Source of the DNA: Burkholderiales bacterium
GTDB taxonomy: Bacteria; Pseudomonadota; Gammaproteobacteria; Burkholderiales; Casimicrobiaceae
Direction of reading: 5' to 3'
Length of the DNA stretch: 55,383 nucleotides
NCBI GenBank assembly: GCA_025354165.1
Contig: JANXNI010000061.1
Coordinates: 1-55,383 of the forward strand
In this document: positions 24,164 to 32,690 of the stretch, in pieces
How the letters are laid out: each line of letters begins with the position of its first letter
How positions within the stretch are numbered: position 1 is the first letter of the stretch
Translations under genes and position numbers: made by a program
The notes under the pieces: model-generated
Database searches by the model: none
What the model was told of the DNA's origin: nothing
The model's input: only the letters and a program-made list of their open reading frames with translations

Positions 24164-24961
24164 ATGACTGAAACTTCGCTTGCGCACCCAGCAGCGCTTA
24201 CTTGTCGCGCGTCCGGCTGTCGAAACGTGTGTCTGCTTGTTGCCGCACTGACGCTCGCTGGATGCGCACAAATGCCGCGCCCTGACAGCGGCCCCTCGAC
24301 CGCCAGTAGAAGCGCAGTGGAGACCGGCGTCTTCGCGCCGCCCAATGATCCGGCCAATCCCGCGTGGCGTGGTGTAAAGCTTCGTTTCAAAACGCCAACC
24401 GAATATTCGTTGCGCGAGATCGACGGACGACCCTGTATTCGCGCCGTCGCCAAGGCGGCATGGTCATTCTGGGTGGCCGATGTGCCCGCTGCGCTGGCGA
24501 AAGCGACGACGCTGTCGTGGCGCTGGAACGTGCCCGCGCTGATCGCCGATGCTGACAACCTGGTGCCCGGAAAAGATGACGCACCGGCGCGCGTGGTGGT
24601 GGCATTTAAGGGTGATCGATCCAAGCTAGACGCGGCTGATCGCTCGATCATGAGCCTGGCTAAAGCGCTGGGCGGCGTCGAACTGCCGTTTGCTGCGATT
24701 CAATACATCTGGGAGGGCAAAGCCGCGCCCGAAACCATCATCCCGAACGGCAACACTGTACGCATCAAGAAGATTGTCGTGAAGAGCGGTTCGACGGGGC
24801 TCGCCAGCTGGTTGTCATTTACGCGCGACGTACGTGCCGATTTTCGTCGGGCATTCCCCGGCGAGGAGCCTGGTGAAATCGAAAGCGTTGGCTTGATGAC
24901 CGACACCGACAGCCTTGGCGGTACGGCAGAAGCTTGCTACTCGGACATTGAGTTGCGCTAG
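24164..24961 (+). CDS. DUF3047 lipoprotein
   Basis: A 265-residue protein with a lipoprotein signal ending in LTLAGC (Cys34). The mature part fits DUF3047: WSFWVADVPAALAKATTLSW, WRWNVP, ARVVVAFKGD, FAAIQYIWEG and a C-terminal ESVGLMTDTDSLGG. The family is exported, predicted beta-sandwich and of unknown function. It lies between the inositol phosphatase gene and the diguanylate cyclase gene in the same direction, with 82- and 140-bp gaps, so it may have its own promoter. The N-terminal 20 residues before the hydrophobic core are long for a signal peptide; an internal start is possible. Confidence 0.85.
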   Translation: MTETSLAHPAALTCRASGCRNVCLLVAALTLAGCAQMPRPDSGPSTASRSAVETGVFAPPNDPANPAWRGVKLRFKTPTEYSLREIDGRPCIRAVAKAAWSFWVADVPAALAKATTLSWRWNVPALIADADNLVPGKDDAPARVVVAFKGDRSKLDAADRSIMSLAKALGGVELPFAAIQYIWEGKAAPETIIPNGNTVRIKKIVVKSGSTGLASWLSFTRDVRADFRRAFPGEEPGEIESVGLMTDTDSLGGTAEACYSDIELR

Positions 24962-25119
24962 CTGGGCGCCAGTCAGCGGGCACGCTTGACTTGTTGACTG
25001 CCGGCGGCATTGCGAATGCACAGGCTCCGCCCTTCGGAGAGCTCATGCTATTTCAGCTTGCCCGACGGCAAGGTGGTAGAGTGTTTACGAATTAAACCTC
25101 TGTGCCGGAGCAAAAGTAC

Positions 25120-26268
25120 GTGGTGGAAACGCTCGATCTGAGGTCAGTCGGGATTACGCTCTCAGTCTGCGGTTTCGCGCTGACAGTGGTGCTGTGGGCG
25201 GCGCGGCGCGATGCCGAAGACATTGCTGGCCTTGACTTGTGGGTCGCCAGCGCGGTCACGATGTCGGCAGGCCTAGGCTTGAGCGCACTGCTCGGCTGGG
25301 TGCCGGATTGGGCAACGCGGATGCTCGGCAATGCGCTGCTCTCCACGGCGCCCGTGCTCGTCTGGCAGGGAGCGCGCGCGTTTCATGGCAAACCTGCCAG
25401 CTACTGGCCAGCGATTGCGGTGGCCCTGTGGATACTCGCGGCGGGTATCGCGACCATTTATGTGTGGCCCTCGGCCAAAGGCAGGATCATCACGGCCTCG
25501 TTCACGATGGCGATTGGTTGCGCGGTTGCGGGCAACGAATTTTTGCGCGCGGGCGGACGCCATCTGCGGTTGGGAGCGCGCTTTGGCGGCGTTACGCTGA
25601 TCGCCTTCGCGATCATGATGACGATTCGCGGCATTGACGCATGTCTGCGACCGGAAAGCGAACTAACGACCGCGCTGACGCCAACGATGGTCAATGTCGC
25701 TACGTATCTTCTGGGCAGCGTGGTGCTGCTCTCCGCCATTGCCGGCATGGTGATGAGTGTGACTGCAACCCGGGCTGCCCAGATCCGCGAGCTCGCCTAT
25801 CGAGATCTGCAGACCTCTGTGTTGAGCCGGCGGGGGCTGTACGCGCAACTGCCGCAGTGGCTGGACCGCTTTCGGTCAGGCGCGACGGTGATTGTGCTCG
25901 ATGCCAACGGCTTCAAGCGTGTCAACGATATGCTGGGGCACGAAACGGGCGACAGGATATTGCAGGCTCTGGCGTCGAGCTGTGTGCAGTCGTTGCCTGC
26001 GGACGCACTGGTCGCGCGCTTTGGCGGCGATGAATTTGTCGCGTTGACCCCTGTGCGCGGCGATATCGAGGCCAATCTAGTAGCGCTAGCAAATGAGTTT
26101 CGCAATCAATGCGCAGTCATTCTGGGCGACACCAGCGCCCCCTTACCAACCGTTGCCATCGGTCGCGCGCCTCTGAATGGAAAGACGGCGCACGACTTCG
26201 CCGCTGGGTTGCGCGAGGCCGACACTGCGATGTACGCGCAAAAAGTACGGCAGCGCGCTCAGAGCTAA
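25120..26268 (+). CDS. Membrane-bound diguanylate cyclase (GGDEF)
   Basis: The N-terminal half (about 210 residues) contains six or seven hydrophobic segments (ITLSVCGFALTVVLWA, WPAIAVALWILAAGIATIYV, TLIAFAIMMTI, YLLGSVVLLSAIAGMVMSV). The C-terminal GGDEF domain has IVLDANGFKRVNDMLGH and an intact RFGGDEF active site (about residue 302), so it should make c-di-GMP from GTP. The RxxD inhibitory site is absent (the R position is Pro, the D position is Ala), so product inhibition may be lost. GTG 25120 has GGAG 9 nt upstream; a GTG at 25102 is a longer alternative. It converges with the flavoreductase gene with a 10-bp gap. Confidence 0.9.
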   Translation: MVETLDLRSVGITLSVCGFALTVVLWAARRDAEDIAGLDLWVASAVTMSAGLGLSALLGWVPDWATRMLGNALLSTAPVLVWQGARAFHGKPASYWPAIAVALWILAAGIATIYVWPSAKGRIITASFTMAIGCAVAGNEFLRAGGRHLRLGARFGGVTLIAFAIMMTIRGIDACLRPESELTTALTPTMVNVATYLLGSVVLLSAIAGMVMSVTATRAAQIRELAYRDLQTSVLSRRGLYAQLPQWLDRFRSGATVIVLDANGFKRVNDMLGHETGDRILQALASSCVQSLPADALVARFGGDEFVALTPVRGDIEANLVALANEFRNQCAVILGDTSAPLPTVAIGRAPLNGKTAHDFAAGLREADTAMYAQKVRQRAQS

Positions 26269-26278
26269 GGGCTGCGCG

Positions 26279-27340
26279 CTAACTGGACACTGAATCTGCG
26301 GCGGTTGCAGCAGTCGCCGCGGCCAGCACAAAACTGTCTGCAAAGAATTCTGTTTCTGGCAAAGCGCACTGCGCAATGAAATCCGCACGCGCCGAATCCA
26401 CCACGATGGGCGCACCGCAGGCGTAAACCTGATACCCCGACATATCGGGAAAGTCAGCGACTACGGCACGGTGCACGAACCCTGTGCGACCCTGCCAGTC
26501 GTCTTCCGGCAATGCATCGCTGATGACGGGAATATAGGTGAACTGGTCGGGAAATTTGTCCACCCACGCACGCGCCAGATGATCGAGGTACAAATCCTTT
26601 GGTCGACGCCCGCCCCAATACAGCGTGACTTTGCGCTTGATTTCGCTGTGAATCATGTGCTCAATGATGGCCTTGATCGGCGCGAAGCCGGTGCCGCTGG
26701 CGACCATGACGATGGCTTTGTTTGATTCTTCGCGCAGAAAAAACGAGCCGTGTGCGCCTTCAAAACGCAGGATGTCGCGCGCTTTCAGAATCGGTTCCGT
26801 CACACCGAAAACGCGGTCCGTAAACAGGCCGCCGGGCAGGTGCCGAATGTGCAATTCGATCAGCGCATCATCATGCGGCGCGTTGGCCATCGAGAAGCTG
26901 CGACGCTTGCCGTCCTTCAACAAAAATTCGAGGTACTGCCCCGCGCTGTATTGCAGCCGCTCGTTGGTCGGCAGCTTGATGCGCATGATCGTCACGTCGT
27001 CAACGACGCGGTCCATATGCTCAATGCGGCACGGCAGCGTCTTCATCACGACATCGCCAGCCTTGCGAACATCGCGCGCTTCGATGACGACATCACCTTG
27101 CGGTTTGGCCACGCAAAACAGGCATTTGCCCTGTTCACGCTCAAGTGAAGGCAAGGTCGTCGCCTGATGCGGCCCGTGTTCTACTGTGCCGGAAATGATG
27201 CGGCCTTTGCACGATCCGCACGCGCCATTTTTGCAACCGTAAGGAATCAGGAAGCCAGAGCGCAGCGCTGCTGACAAAATAGTCTCATCGGCGTCGCACG
27301 TAAAAATGTGACCACCGGGTTCGAGCGTGATTTGAGGCAT
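26279..27340 (-). CDS. 2Fe-2S ferredoxin/flavin reductase (CDP-6-deoxy-glucoseen reductase-like)
   Basis: A 353-residue electron-transfer protein. Residues 1-90 form a plant-type ferredoxin domain with CKNGACGSC and CLFC, which bind a [2Fe-2S] cluster. Residues about 100-200 are an FAD-binding barrel (RRSFSMANAPHDD). Residues about 210-335 are the NAD(P)H domain (VASGTGFAPIKAIIEHM, YACGAP). It resembles AscD/RfbI-type CDP-6-deoxy-delta-3,4-glucoseen reductases and oxygenase reductases such as XylZ/VanB relatives. In betaproteobacteria such genes often occur without a sugar-biosynthesis partner, and none is seen here, so the true electron acceptor is unknown. Confidence 0.88.
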   Translation of the reverse strand: MPQITLEPGGHIFTCDADETILSAALRSGFLIPYGCKNGACGSCKGRIISGTVEHGPHQATTLPSLEREQGKCLFCVAKPQGDVVIEARDVRKAGDVVMKTLPCRIEHMDRVVDDVTIMRIKLPTNERLQYSAGQYLEFLLKDGKRRSFSMANAPHDDALIELHIRHLPGGLFTDRVFGVTEPILKARDILRFEGAHGSFFLREESNKAIVMVASGTGFAPIKAIIEHMIHSEIKRKVTLYWGGRRPKDLYLDHLARAWVDKFPDQFTYIPVISDALPEDDWQGRTGFVHRAVVADFPDMSGYQVYACGAPIVVDSARADFIAQCALPETEFFADSFVLAAATAATAADSVSS

Positions 27341-27360
27341 GAACTAAAGGCTTGACTGGC

Positions 27361-28350
27361 GTGAAAAAGAAACTGCGGAAGCTGAGGCTGATGATCGTGG
27401 GCGCGGGTGATGTGGCCCGTCGATTGGCGACAGGCGTTGATGCTGATAAACGCGTGCAATGGCTGGGTCTGGCGCGTAGCGCTGAAACGGCCAACGCGCT
27501 GCGTCGTTCAGGAATTTTACCGATTGAGGGTGATCTCGATTTTTCGCCGAGTCTCAGGCGCGCCGGTGCGTTAGCGCGCAGCGCGGGCGCGGTTCTGCAT
27601 CTGGCTCCGCCGCCGGGCGAAGGTGCGGACGATCCACGCACGAAGCGTTGGCTCGCGGCGTCGGCGAGGCTCAGCAAGCTGGGCCGCCGCGTATCGGAGC
27701 GCCCACCAGCAAGCGCGATCAAGATGAGAAGTGCGATTCGCCCCGGTAAACCGCTGCGTAACGTCTACGTCAGTACTACCGGGGTGTACGGTGACTGCGC
27801 CGGTGAACGTATCGACGAAACGCGGCGCACCAAGCCCGCGAATGCACGCGCCAAGCGCCGCCTTGCTGCGGAGTCTCGCCTGCGTGCATTCCGTTCACAG
27901 CGCTTCACGATTCTTCGCGCGCCAGGAATTTATGCCGCCGAGCGCTTGCCTGTGGAGCGTTTGCGTGCAGGCACTCCTGCGCTCTTAGCAGCCGACGACG
28001 TGTTCACCAATCACATTCATGGCGACGATCTGGCGCGTGCGATCTGGCTGGCCGTGTTTCGTGGCGGCGCTAATCGTGTGTTGAATGTCGTCGATGATGG
28101 TGAGCAAAAGATGGGCGACTATTTTGATCAGGTCGCGGCGGCGGTCGGGCTGCAGAAACCACCGCGACTGCCGCGCGCACGGCTCATGCGTGAGGTTTCG
28201 CCGATGCTTTATTCGTTTATGAGTGAGTCGCGACGTATCGACAATTCGCGCCTGAAACGAGAGCTACGTTTGCGCTTTAAATATCCGACGCCCGCCGCGC
28301 TCCTGCGCGAAATGAAACCGGCCGCTGCGTTGCAAAGATCTTTGCTGTGA
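27361..28350 (+). CDS. NAD(P)-binding SDR/epimerase-like protein
   Basis: A 329-residue extended-SDR-like protein related to YeeZ-type sugar-nucleotide epimerase homologues. Near the N-terminus is the nucleotide-binding loop LMIVGAGDVARRLA. Later come VYVSTTGVYGDCAGERIDE and FTNHIHGDDLARAIWLA, both typical of the family. The protein is rich in Arg. GTG at 27361 has AAGG 10 nt upstream and is preferred over TTG 27352, which would leave no room for a ribosome site. Its stop overlaps the ubiA start as GTGA, so the two are translationally coupled. The substrate is unknown; a role near ubiquinone synthesis is only suggested by position. Confidence 0.85.
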   Translation: MKKKLRKLRLMIVGAGDVARRLATGVDADKRVQWLGLARSAETANALRRSGILPIEGDLDFSPSLRRAGALARSAGAVLHLAPPPGEGADDPRTKRWLAASARLSKLGRRVSERPPASAIKMRSAIRPGKPLRNVYVSTTGVYGDCAGERIDETRRTKPANARAKRRLAAESRLRAFRSQRFTILRAPGIYAAERLPVERLRAGTPALLAADDVFTNHIHGDDLARAIWLAVFRGGANRVLNVVDDGEQKMGDYFDQVAAAVGLQKPPRLPRARLMREVSPMLYSFMSESRRIDNSRLKRELRLRFKYPTPAALLREMKPAAALQRSLL

Positions 28351-29243
28351 GCGTCGCGCAAATCAAAGCCAAACTCGACGCGTACGAGCGCCTGATCCGG
28401 CTCGACAAGCCAGTCGGATTCTTGCTGCTGATGTGGCCCACCGTATGGGGTTTGTGGATGGCGGGCTACGGCGCGCCAGACATTCGCTTCGTGTTCATTT
28501 TTGTGCTCGGCACAATCCTCATGCGCTCAGCGGGCTGCGCGATTAACGATTGGGCAGATCGCGAATTTGATGGCGCGGTAAAGCGCACTGCGATGCGTCC
28601 ACTGGCGTCCGGAGAAATCAGCGGGCGCGAGGCGCTGTTGGTGGGCGTCGCGTGCGCGCTCGCAGCCGCAACGCTGCTGATCCCGCTTAACTGGAATGCA
28701 CGATTTTGGGCGTTACCGGCGCTCGCGGTTGCCGCGATCTATCCGTTCACCAAACGCTTTTTTGCCATCCCGCAGGCGATCCTCGGGCTCGCGTTCAGCA
28801 TGGGCATCCCGATGGCGTTTGCTGCGTTGAGGAGCGACGTGCCGCCGCTTGCGTGGGTGCTGATGTTCGCGAATTTTTTCTGGGTGATGGCCTACGACAC
28901 CGAGTACGCGATGGTGGATCGTGATGATGACATCCGCATCGGCATCAATACGTCGGCCCTTTTCTTCGGCAAATTTGATGTGATCGCGGTGGCCGTGAGC
29001 TACGCGTCGTTCCTCGGCATCATGGCGGGCGCCGGCGTGTGGCAACAATTTGGGCTTTTTTATTATGCCGGACTCGCGCTTGCCGCTGTGCTGGCGATCA
29101 ACCACATCTGGCTGATTCGGGGGCGTGATCGCCTGAAATGCTTCGCGGTGTTTCGCGGGAATAATCTGCTCGGGATTTGCGTGTTTGTTGGCGTCGCGCT
29201 TGATTTCGCGGTGCGTCTAAAAGCTTGGCCGCAATGGTACTGA
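28347..29243 (+). CDS. ubiA: 4-hydroxybenzoate octaprenyltransferase
   Basis: A 298-residue integral membrane prenyltransferase of ubiquinone biosynthesis, attaching the polyprenyl tail to 4-hydroxybenzoate. It shows the two Asp-rich prenyl-diphosphate motifs, NDWADREFD near residue 68 and the later DTEYAMVDRDDD near residue 190, together with LDKPVGFLLLMWPT and RPLASGEIS. Eight or nine membrane segments are apparent. The GTG start overlaps the upstream SDR stop by 3 bases (GTGA). The length and motifs are complete. Copy C of the intergenic repeat begins about 6 bp after its stop. Confidence 0.96.
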   Translation: MSVAQIKAKLDAYERLIRLDKPVGFLLLMWPTVWGLWMAGYGAPDIRFVFIFVLGTILMRSAGCAINDWADREFDGAVKRTAMRPLASGEISGREALLVGVACALAAATLLIPLNWNARFWALPALAVAAIYPFTKRFFAIPQAILGLAFSMGIPMAFAALRSDVPPLAWVLMFANFFWVMAYDTEYAMVDRDDDIRIGINTSALFFGKFDVIAVAVSYASFLGIMAGAGVWQQFGLFYYAGLALAAVLAINHIWLIRGRDRLKCFAVFRGNNLLGICVFVGVALDFAVRLKAWPQWY

Positions 29244-29249
29244 TTGGTA

Positions 29250-29368
29250 CAGCTTTGTTCTGTAATGACCAATGTGCCGGGGCTAATAGCAATAAAATGC
29301 AGAAGTCGATAAAAGCTGATTTACGCTATCAGCCCAAGTGCAGCGGTGCTTTGGTGAAAAAGCTATAT
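29250..29368. repeat. Nested-palindrome intergenic element, copy C
   Basis: The core (29280-29337) begins GGGGCTAATAGCAATAAAAT and ends ACGCTATCAGCCCA and has the same 58-nt length as the core of copy D. The outer ends are CAGCTTTGTTCTGTAATGAC and GGTGAAAAAGCTATAT. The right end includes the panC stop codon (29365-29363). The copy lies between the convergent ubiA and panC genes. Confidence 0.78.
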
Positions 29369-30193
29369 CGTCAGTTCAAGATTATCAAGCAAGCGCGGTG
29401 TACCTAGTTTTGCGGCGGCAAGTACGACTAGTTCGGTGTCATCGTCGCGCGGCACTAGCAGATTGCTTCGACGACGCACGGTGACGTAATCGGCGCGCCA
29501 GCCGTGCCGCTCGAGCTCGGTCATCGCCTCGGCTTCGATGGTCGCGAAAGCATGCGTTCCCGTGCGGACTGCATCGGCCACTTCGTTCAACACGCGGTAC
29601 AAACGAGGCGCTTCCGCGCGCTCGGCCGCGCTCAAATATTGATTGCGCGACGACAGCGCCAGGCCATCCTCCGAGCGCACCGTCTCCGCAAGAATGATCT
29701 CAACGGGTGATGCCAGCTGCCGCGCCATCGTTTGCAACACAAGGCACTGCTGATAGTCTTTTTTTCCGAACACGGCGGCGCGTGGCTGCACCATGTTGAA
29801 GAGCTTCAACACCACGGTCGCGACGCCCCGAAAATGCCCCGGCCTCACCGCACCTTCGAGAATGTTTTCGATGCTGTCGGGATGCACGGTGTAGGTCTGC
29901 GGTTCGGGGTAAAGCTCTGCTTCGTCGGGCGCAAACACGACGTCGCAGTCGATACTTTCCAGCTTTGCGCAATCGTCCTGCAGCGTGCGCGGATAGCGAT
30001 CAAAGTCTTCCTTCGGGCCAAACTGCAAGCGGTTCACAAAAATGCTCACTACCGTGCAAGCGCCGCGTGGACGCGCTTCCTCGACGAGTCGCAAATGCCC
30101 TTCATGCAAATTTCCCATCGTCGGCACGAACACATTGTTCGGTACGCCGCGCAGGTATTTGCGCAGCTCTGCAACGGTATGAATGAGTTCCAT
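29363..30193 (-). CDS. panC: Pantothenate synthetase
   Basis: A 276-residue enzyme that condenses pantoate and beta-alanine with ATP to form pantothenate. Motifs: [14 protein letters not shown] (the ATP-binding HIGH-like loop), [44 protein letters not shown], and the KMSKS-like [11 protein letters not shown] 30193 ([11 protein letters not shown]) is preferred over TTG 30199. It lies 24 bp downstream of the HAD phosphatase gene in the same direction and is probably co-transcribed with it. panB and panD are absent from the window. The stop codon lies within repeat copy C. Confidence 0.95.
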   Translation of the reverse strand: MELIHTVAELRKYLRGVPNNVFVPTMGNLHEGHLRLVEEARPRGACTVVSIFVNRLQFGPKEDFDRYPRTLQDDCAKLESIDCDVVFAPDEAELYPEPQTYTVHPDSIENILEGAVRPGHFRGVATVVLKLFNMVQPRAAVFGKKDYQQCLVLQTMARQLASPVEIILAETVRSEDGLALSSRNQYLSAAERAEAPRLYRVLNEVADAVRTGTHAFATIEAEAMTELERHGWRADYVTVRRRSNLLVPRDDDTELVVLAAAKLGTPRLLDNLELTI

Positions 30194-30217
30194 GGTCAAT
30201 TGCCTCGGTCGGATCGG

Positions 30218-30865
30218 TCAAGCCATTGCGTGAATGGTGTGAATCAGTTCGTTCGGTTGCGCAATGATGCGGTGCGCGCCCGCATTTTGCAACTCGTCAC
30301 GCGAACCGAAGCCCCACAGTACGCCGAGCGACTGTGAGCCGGCGTGCTTCGCCGCCTCGATGTCCTTGTCACGATCGCCGATCATCACTGCGTTGGTTGG
30401 GGCGACATCGTATTTCGCCACTAGATGCGCGAGGAGATCTGTTTTTCGGTCAAACTTCCCATCGAGCTCGGGACCGTGAATGCCGTCGAAATAGCGTGCC
30501 AGCTGAAAATGTTCAATGATGCGTTCGGCAAAAATTCGCGGCTTGCTGGTGCACAACGCAATCGTGAAGCCCTGCAAGTGCAGCGACCGGATCGCATCGG
30601 CCATGCCTTCGTACAGATTGTTTTCCAGCCAGCCTTTTTCCTGATAGCGCTGCCGGTAAAGGCGCAGCGCAGCTTCAGCGTCAATGCCCGGAAAAGTGCG
30701 CGGTAGTGACTCGCGAAAAGGTGGCCCGACAAAAGGCAAAACCTCGGCATCGGACAGCTCGCGAAGGCCCAGTTCTTTGAGTGCAAAGTTCAGGCAACGG
30801 GCGATGCCGTCAAAATTATTCGACACCGTGCCGTCCAGGTCGAAAAACAGCGTAGTGATCGGCAC
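30218..30865 (-). CDS. HAD-superfamily phosphatase (phosphoglycolate phosphatase-like)
   Basis: A 215-residue HAD hydrolase. Motif I is FFDLDGTVSNN with nucleophile Asp9, motif II is ALCTSKP, and motif IV is MIGDRDKDIEAAKHAG. A helical cap of the Gph type lies between motifs I and II. It likely hydrolyses a small phosphate ester; the substrate is uncertain because the Gph/PgmB/nucleotidase families overlap. GTG 30865 is preceded by AGGGAAGGA with 6 nt spacing, a strong ribosome site that settles the start. It is divergent from fpr (31-bp gap) and upstream of panC. Confidence 0.88.
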   Translation of the reverse strand: MPITTLFFDLDGTVSNNFDGIARCLNFALKELGLRELSDAEVLPFVGPPFRESLPRTFPGIDAEAALRLYRQRYQEKGWLENNLYEGMADAIRSLHLQGFTIALCTSKPRIFAERIIEHFQLARYFDGIHGPELDGKFDRKTDLLAHLVAKYDVAPTNAVMIGDRDKDIEAAKHAGSQSLGVLWGFGSRDELQNAGAHRIIAQPNELIHTIHAMA

Positions 30866-30896
30866 GTAAAATCCTTCCCTTGCGCTAAGGGCACAT

Positions 30897-31676
30897 ATGT
30901 CACAGAAGTTTATCGAAGGCTGCGTCGTCGGACGCAAAGATCACACCAGTAATTTGTTTTCCTTGCTGTTTGAAGCGCCGTTGGCGAGCTTTATCGCGGG
31001 GCAATACTGTCAAGTGGGACTGAAACTGCCCGTCAACGGTGAGCCAGAGGCAGCGCACGCACTTGTCATGCGCCCGTATTCGCTCGTCAACGCGCCACAC
31101 GAGCGCCCGTTCGAAATCGTCCTCACCGAAGTACCTGAACGCCTCGGCGGCGTGCTGACGCCCGCGCTACACCGCCTGCACGTGGGTGACGCCGTGTTTG
31201 TCAGCCCGATTGCGTACGGTTTTTTTTCAATGCCCGAAGTGCCTGATGCCGATGTGTTGTGGGGCCTCGCCACCGGTACCGCCAACGGCGCCTTGCTGTC
31301 GTGCCTGAAGACTGACGAACCCTGGCAAAAATTCAGAAAAATCGTGCTCGTTCATGCCGTACGCACCGCCGCCGAGTTGACCTATCGTGATCAAGTCGAC
31401 GCCATTGCACGCGCCTATCCGGGGCGTTTTCAATACATCCCGTTCGTCTCCCGCGAAGGTCACGATGGCGCATTGCGCGGCCGAATCCCGAACGCCATCG
31501 CGGACGGCTCGCTGGAAGCGCAGGCGGGCATCGAGTTGAATGGCGAGACCGCGCACTGCATGGTCTGCGGGAACCCGGAAATGGTCGCCGATACGCTGGC
31601 GGTTTTAAAGGCCCGAGGCCTCAAGAAACACCGCCGCAAAGAGGCCGGTCAGATTACGACTGAGGCCTATTGGTAG
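30897..31676 (+). CDS. fpr: Ferredoxin--NADP(+) reductase
   Basis: A 259-residue FAD-containing ferredoxin/flavodoxin-NADP+ reductase of the bacterial type. It has the FAD motif RPYSLVNAP, an NADP-binding stretch WGLATGTANGALLSCL, and AHCMVCGNPEMV near the end, with the C-terminal aromatic residue W (EAYW) that stacks on the flavin in this subclass. It supplies electrons to ferredoxin or flavodoxin for Fe-S assembly and oxidative-stress defence. ATG 30897 has AAGGG upstream. It converges with livM with a 21-bp gap and no clear terminator. Confidence 0.93.
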   Translation: MSQKFIEGCVVGRKDHTSNLFSLLFEAPLASFIAGQYCQVGLKLPVNGEPEAAHALVMRPYSLVNAPHERPFEIVLTEVPERLGGVLTPALHRLHVGDAVFVSPIAYGFFSMPEVPDADVLWGLATGTANGALLSCLKTDEPWQKFRKIVLVHAVRTAAELTYRDQVDAIARAYPGRFQYIPFVSREGHDGALRGRIPNAIADGSLEAQAGIELNGETAHCMVCGNPEMVADTLAVLKARGLKKHRRKEAGQITTEAYW

Positions 31677-31697
31677 GCAGGCGTAAGCAGGCCGTCG

Positions 31698-32681
31698 CTA
31701 TCGCTTAGCCCGCAGACGATCGCGCAACGCGATGATTTCGCCCATGATGCCGCGACGGAAGGCCATCACGCAGACCACAAAAATCAGGCCGGTGACCAGC
31801 GACACCGATTCGCCGAGTGACTTGAACCATTCGATCCCAGACACGGCGGCGATCCAGTTGCCGACCTCACCGAGTTTGTTTTCCAGCGCGATTACGACTG
31901 CTGCGCCGACCAGCGGGCCTGATAGCGTGCCGAGACCACCCACGAGTGTCATCAAAATGACCGAGCCCGACATTGACCAGTGAACGTCGGACAGCGTGGC
32001 GAAGCCAAGCACTTCCGTCTTCAAAGCGCCAGCCAGGCCCGACAGACCCGCCGAGATCATGAAGGCGATGAGCTTGAAGCGGTTGGTGTCGTAACCGAGT
32101 GAAATCGCGCGCGGCTCGTTTTCTTTGATCGCTTTGAGAATCTGTCCAAACGGCGAATGCACGGTACGCACGATCAACAGGAAAGCCGCCACCACGATCA
32201 CCAGCCCAACGTAGTACATGACCAGATCACTGCTCAGATCCAGTAGTCCAAACAGCTTTCCGCGCGGCACCCCCTGCAGACCGTCTTCGCCACCGGTGAA
32301 CGGTGCCTGCAGGCAAAAGAAGAAGAACATTTGCGCCAGCGCGAGCGTAATCATCGAAAAGTAAATGCCCTGACGACGAATCGCAAAGAGGCCAAACAAT
32401 CCGCCGAGCGCGGCACCGGCGACCATGCCCGCGAGCAGGCCCAGCTCCGGCGTCCATCCCCACACCTTCATCACGTGGCCTGCGGCATATCCGGCGGAAC
32501 CCAGAAAGGCTGCGTGCCCGAACGACAAAAATCCGGTGAACCCAAGCAGCAAATTAAATGCCGAGGCGAACAGCGCGAAGCACAAAAGCTTGATTACCAG
32601 AATCGGATAAGCGCCAAGAAATGGCGCAGCAATGAGCGCAAGCAGCAGGAGCGCATAACCGAGGAATTGTTTGTTGACCAT
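31698..32681 (-). CDS. livM: Branched-chain amino-acid ABC transporter permease
   Basis: A 327-residue inner-membrane permease with many hydrophobic segments and the LivM signature: FNLLLGFTGFLSFGHAAFLG and the cytoplasmic coupling segment SPFGQILKAIKENEPRAISLGYDT. It forms the channel with LivH. The C-terminus is short and basic (RDRLRAKR). It is the last gene of the liv cluster, with a 9-bp gap after livH. Substrate specificity (Leu/Ile/Val or another small amino acid or amide) cannot be deduced; the family also carries urea and aromatic substrates. Confidence 0.92.
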   Translation of the reverse strand: MVNKQFLGYALLLLALIAAPFLGAYPILVIKLLCFALFASAFNLLLGFTGFLSFGHAAFLGSAGYAAGHVMKVWGWTPELGLLAGMVAGAALGGLFGLFAIRRQGIYFSMITLALAQMFFFFCLQAPFTGGEDGLQGVPRGKLFGLLDLSSDLVMYYVGLVIVVAAFLLIVRTVHSPFGQILKAIKENEPRAISLGYDTNRFKLIAFMISAGLSGLAGALKTEVLGFATLSDVHWSMSGSVILMTLVGGLGTLSGPLVGAAVVIALENKLGEVGNWIAAVSGIEWFKSLGESVSLVTGLIFVVCVMAFRRGIMGEIIALRDRLRAKR

Positions 32682-32690
32682 CGTCGCGCT

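Noticed and set aside
24085-24175. Possible sixth copy of the nested-palindrome element upstream of the DUF3047 gene
   Set aside because: It has GGGCCATCAC and GGGGCTATCGC but neither the outer arms nor the AAGTCGATAAA middle align in either orientation, so resemblance is too weak.
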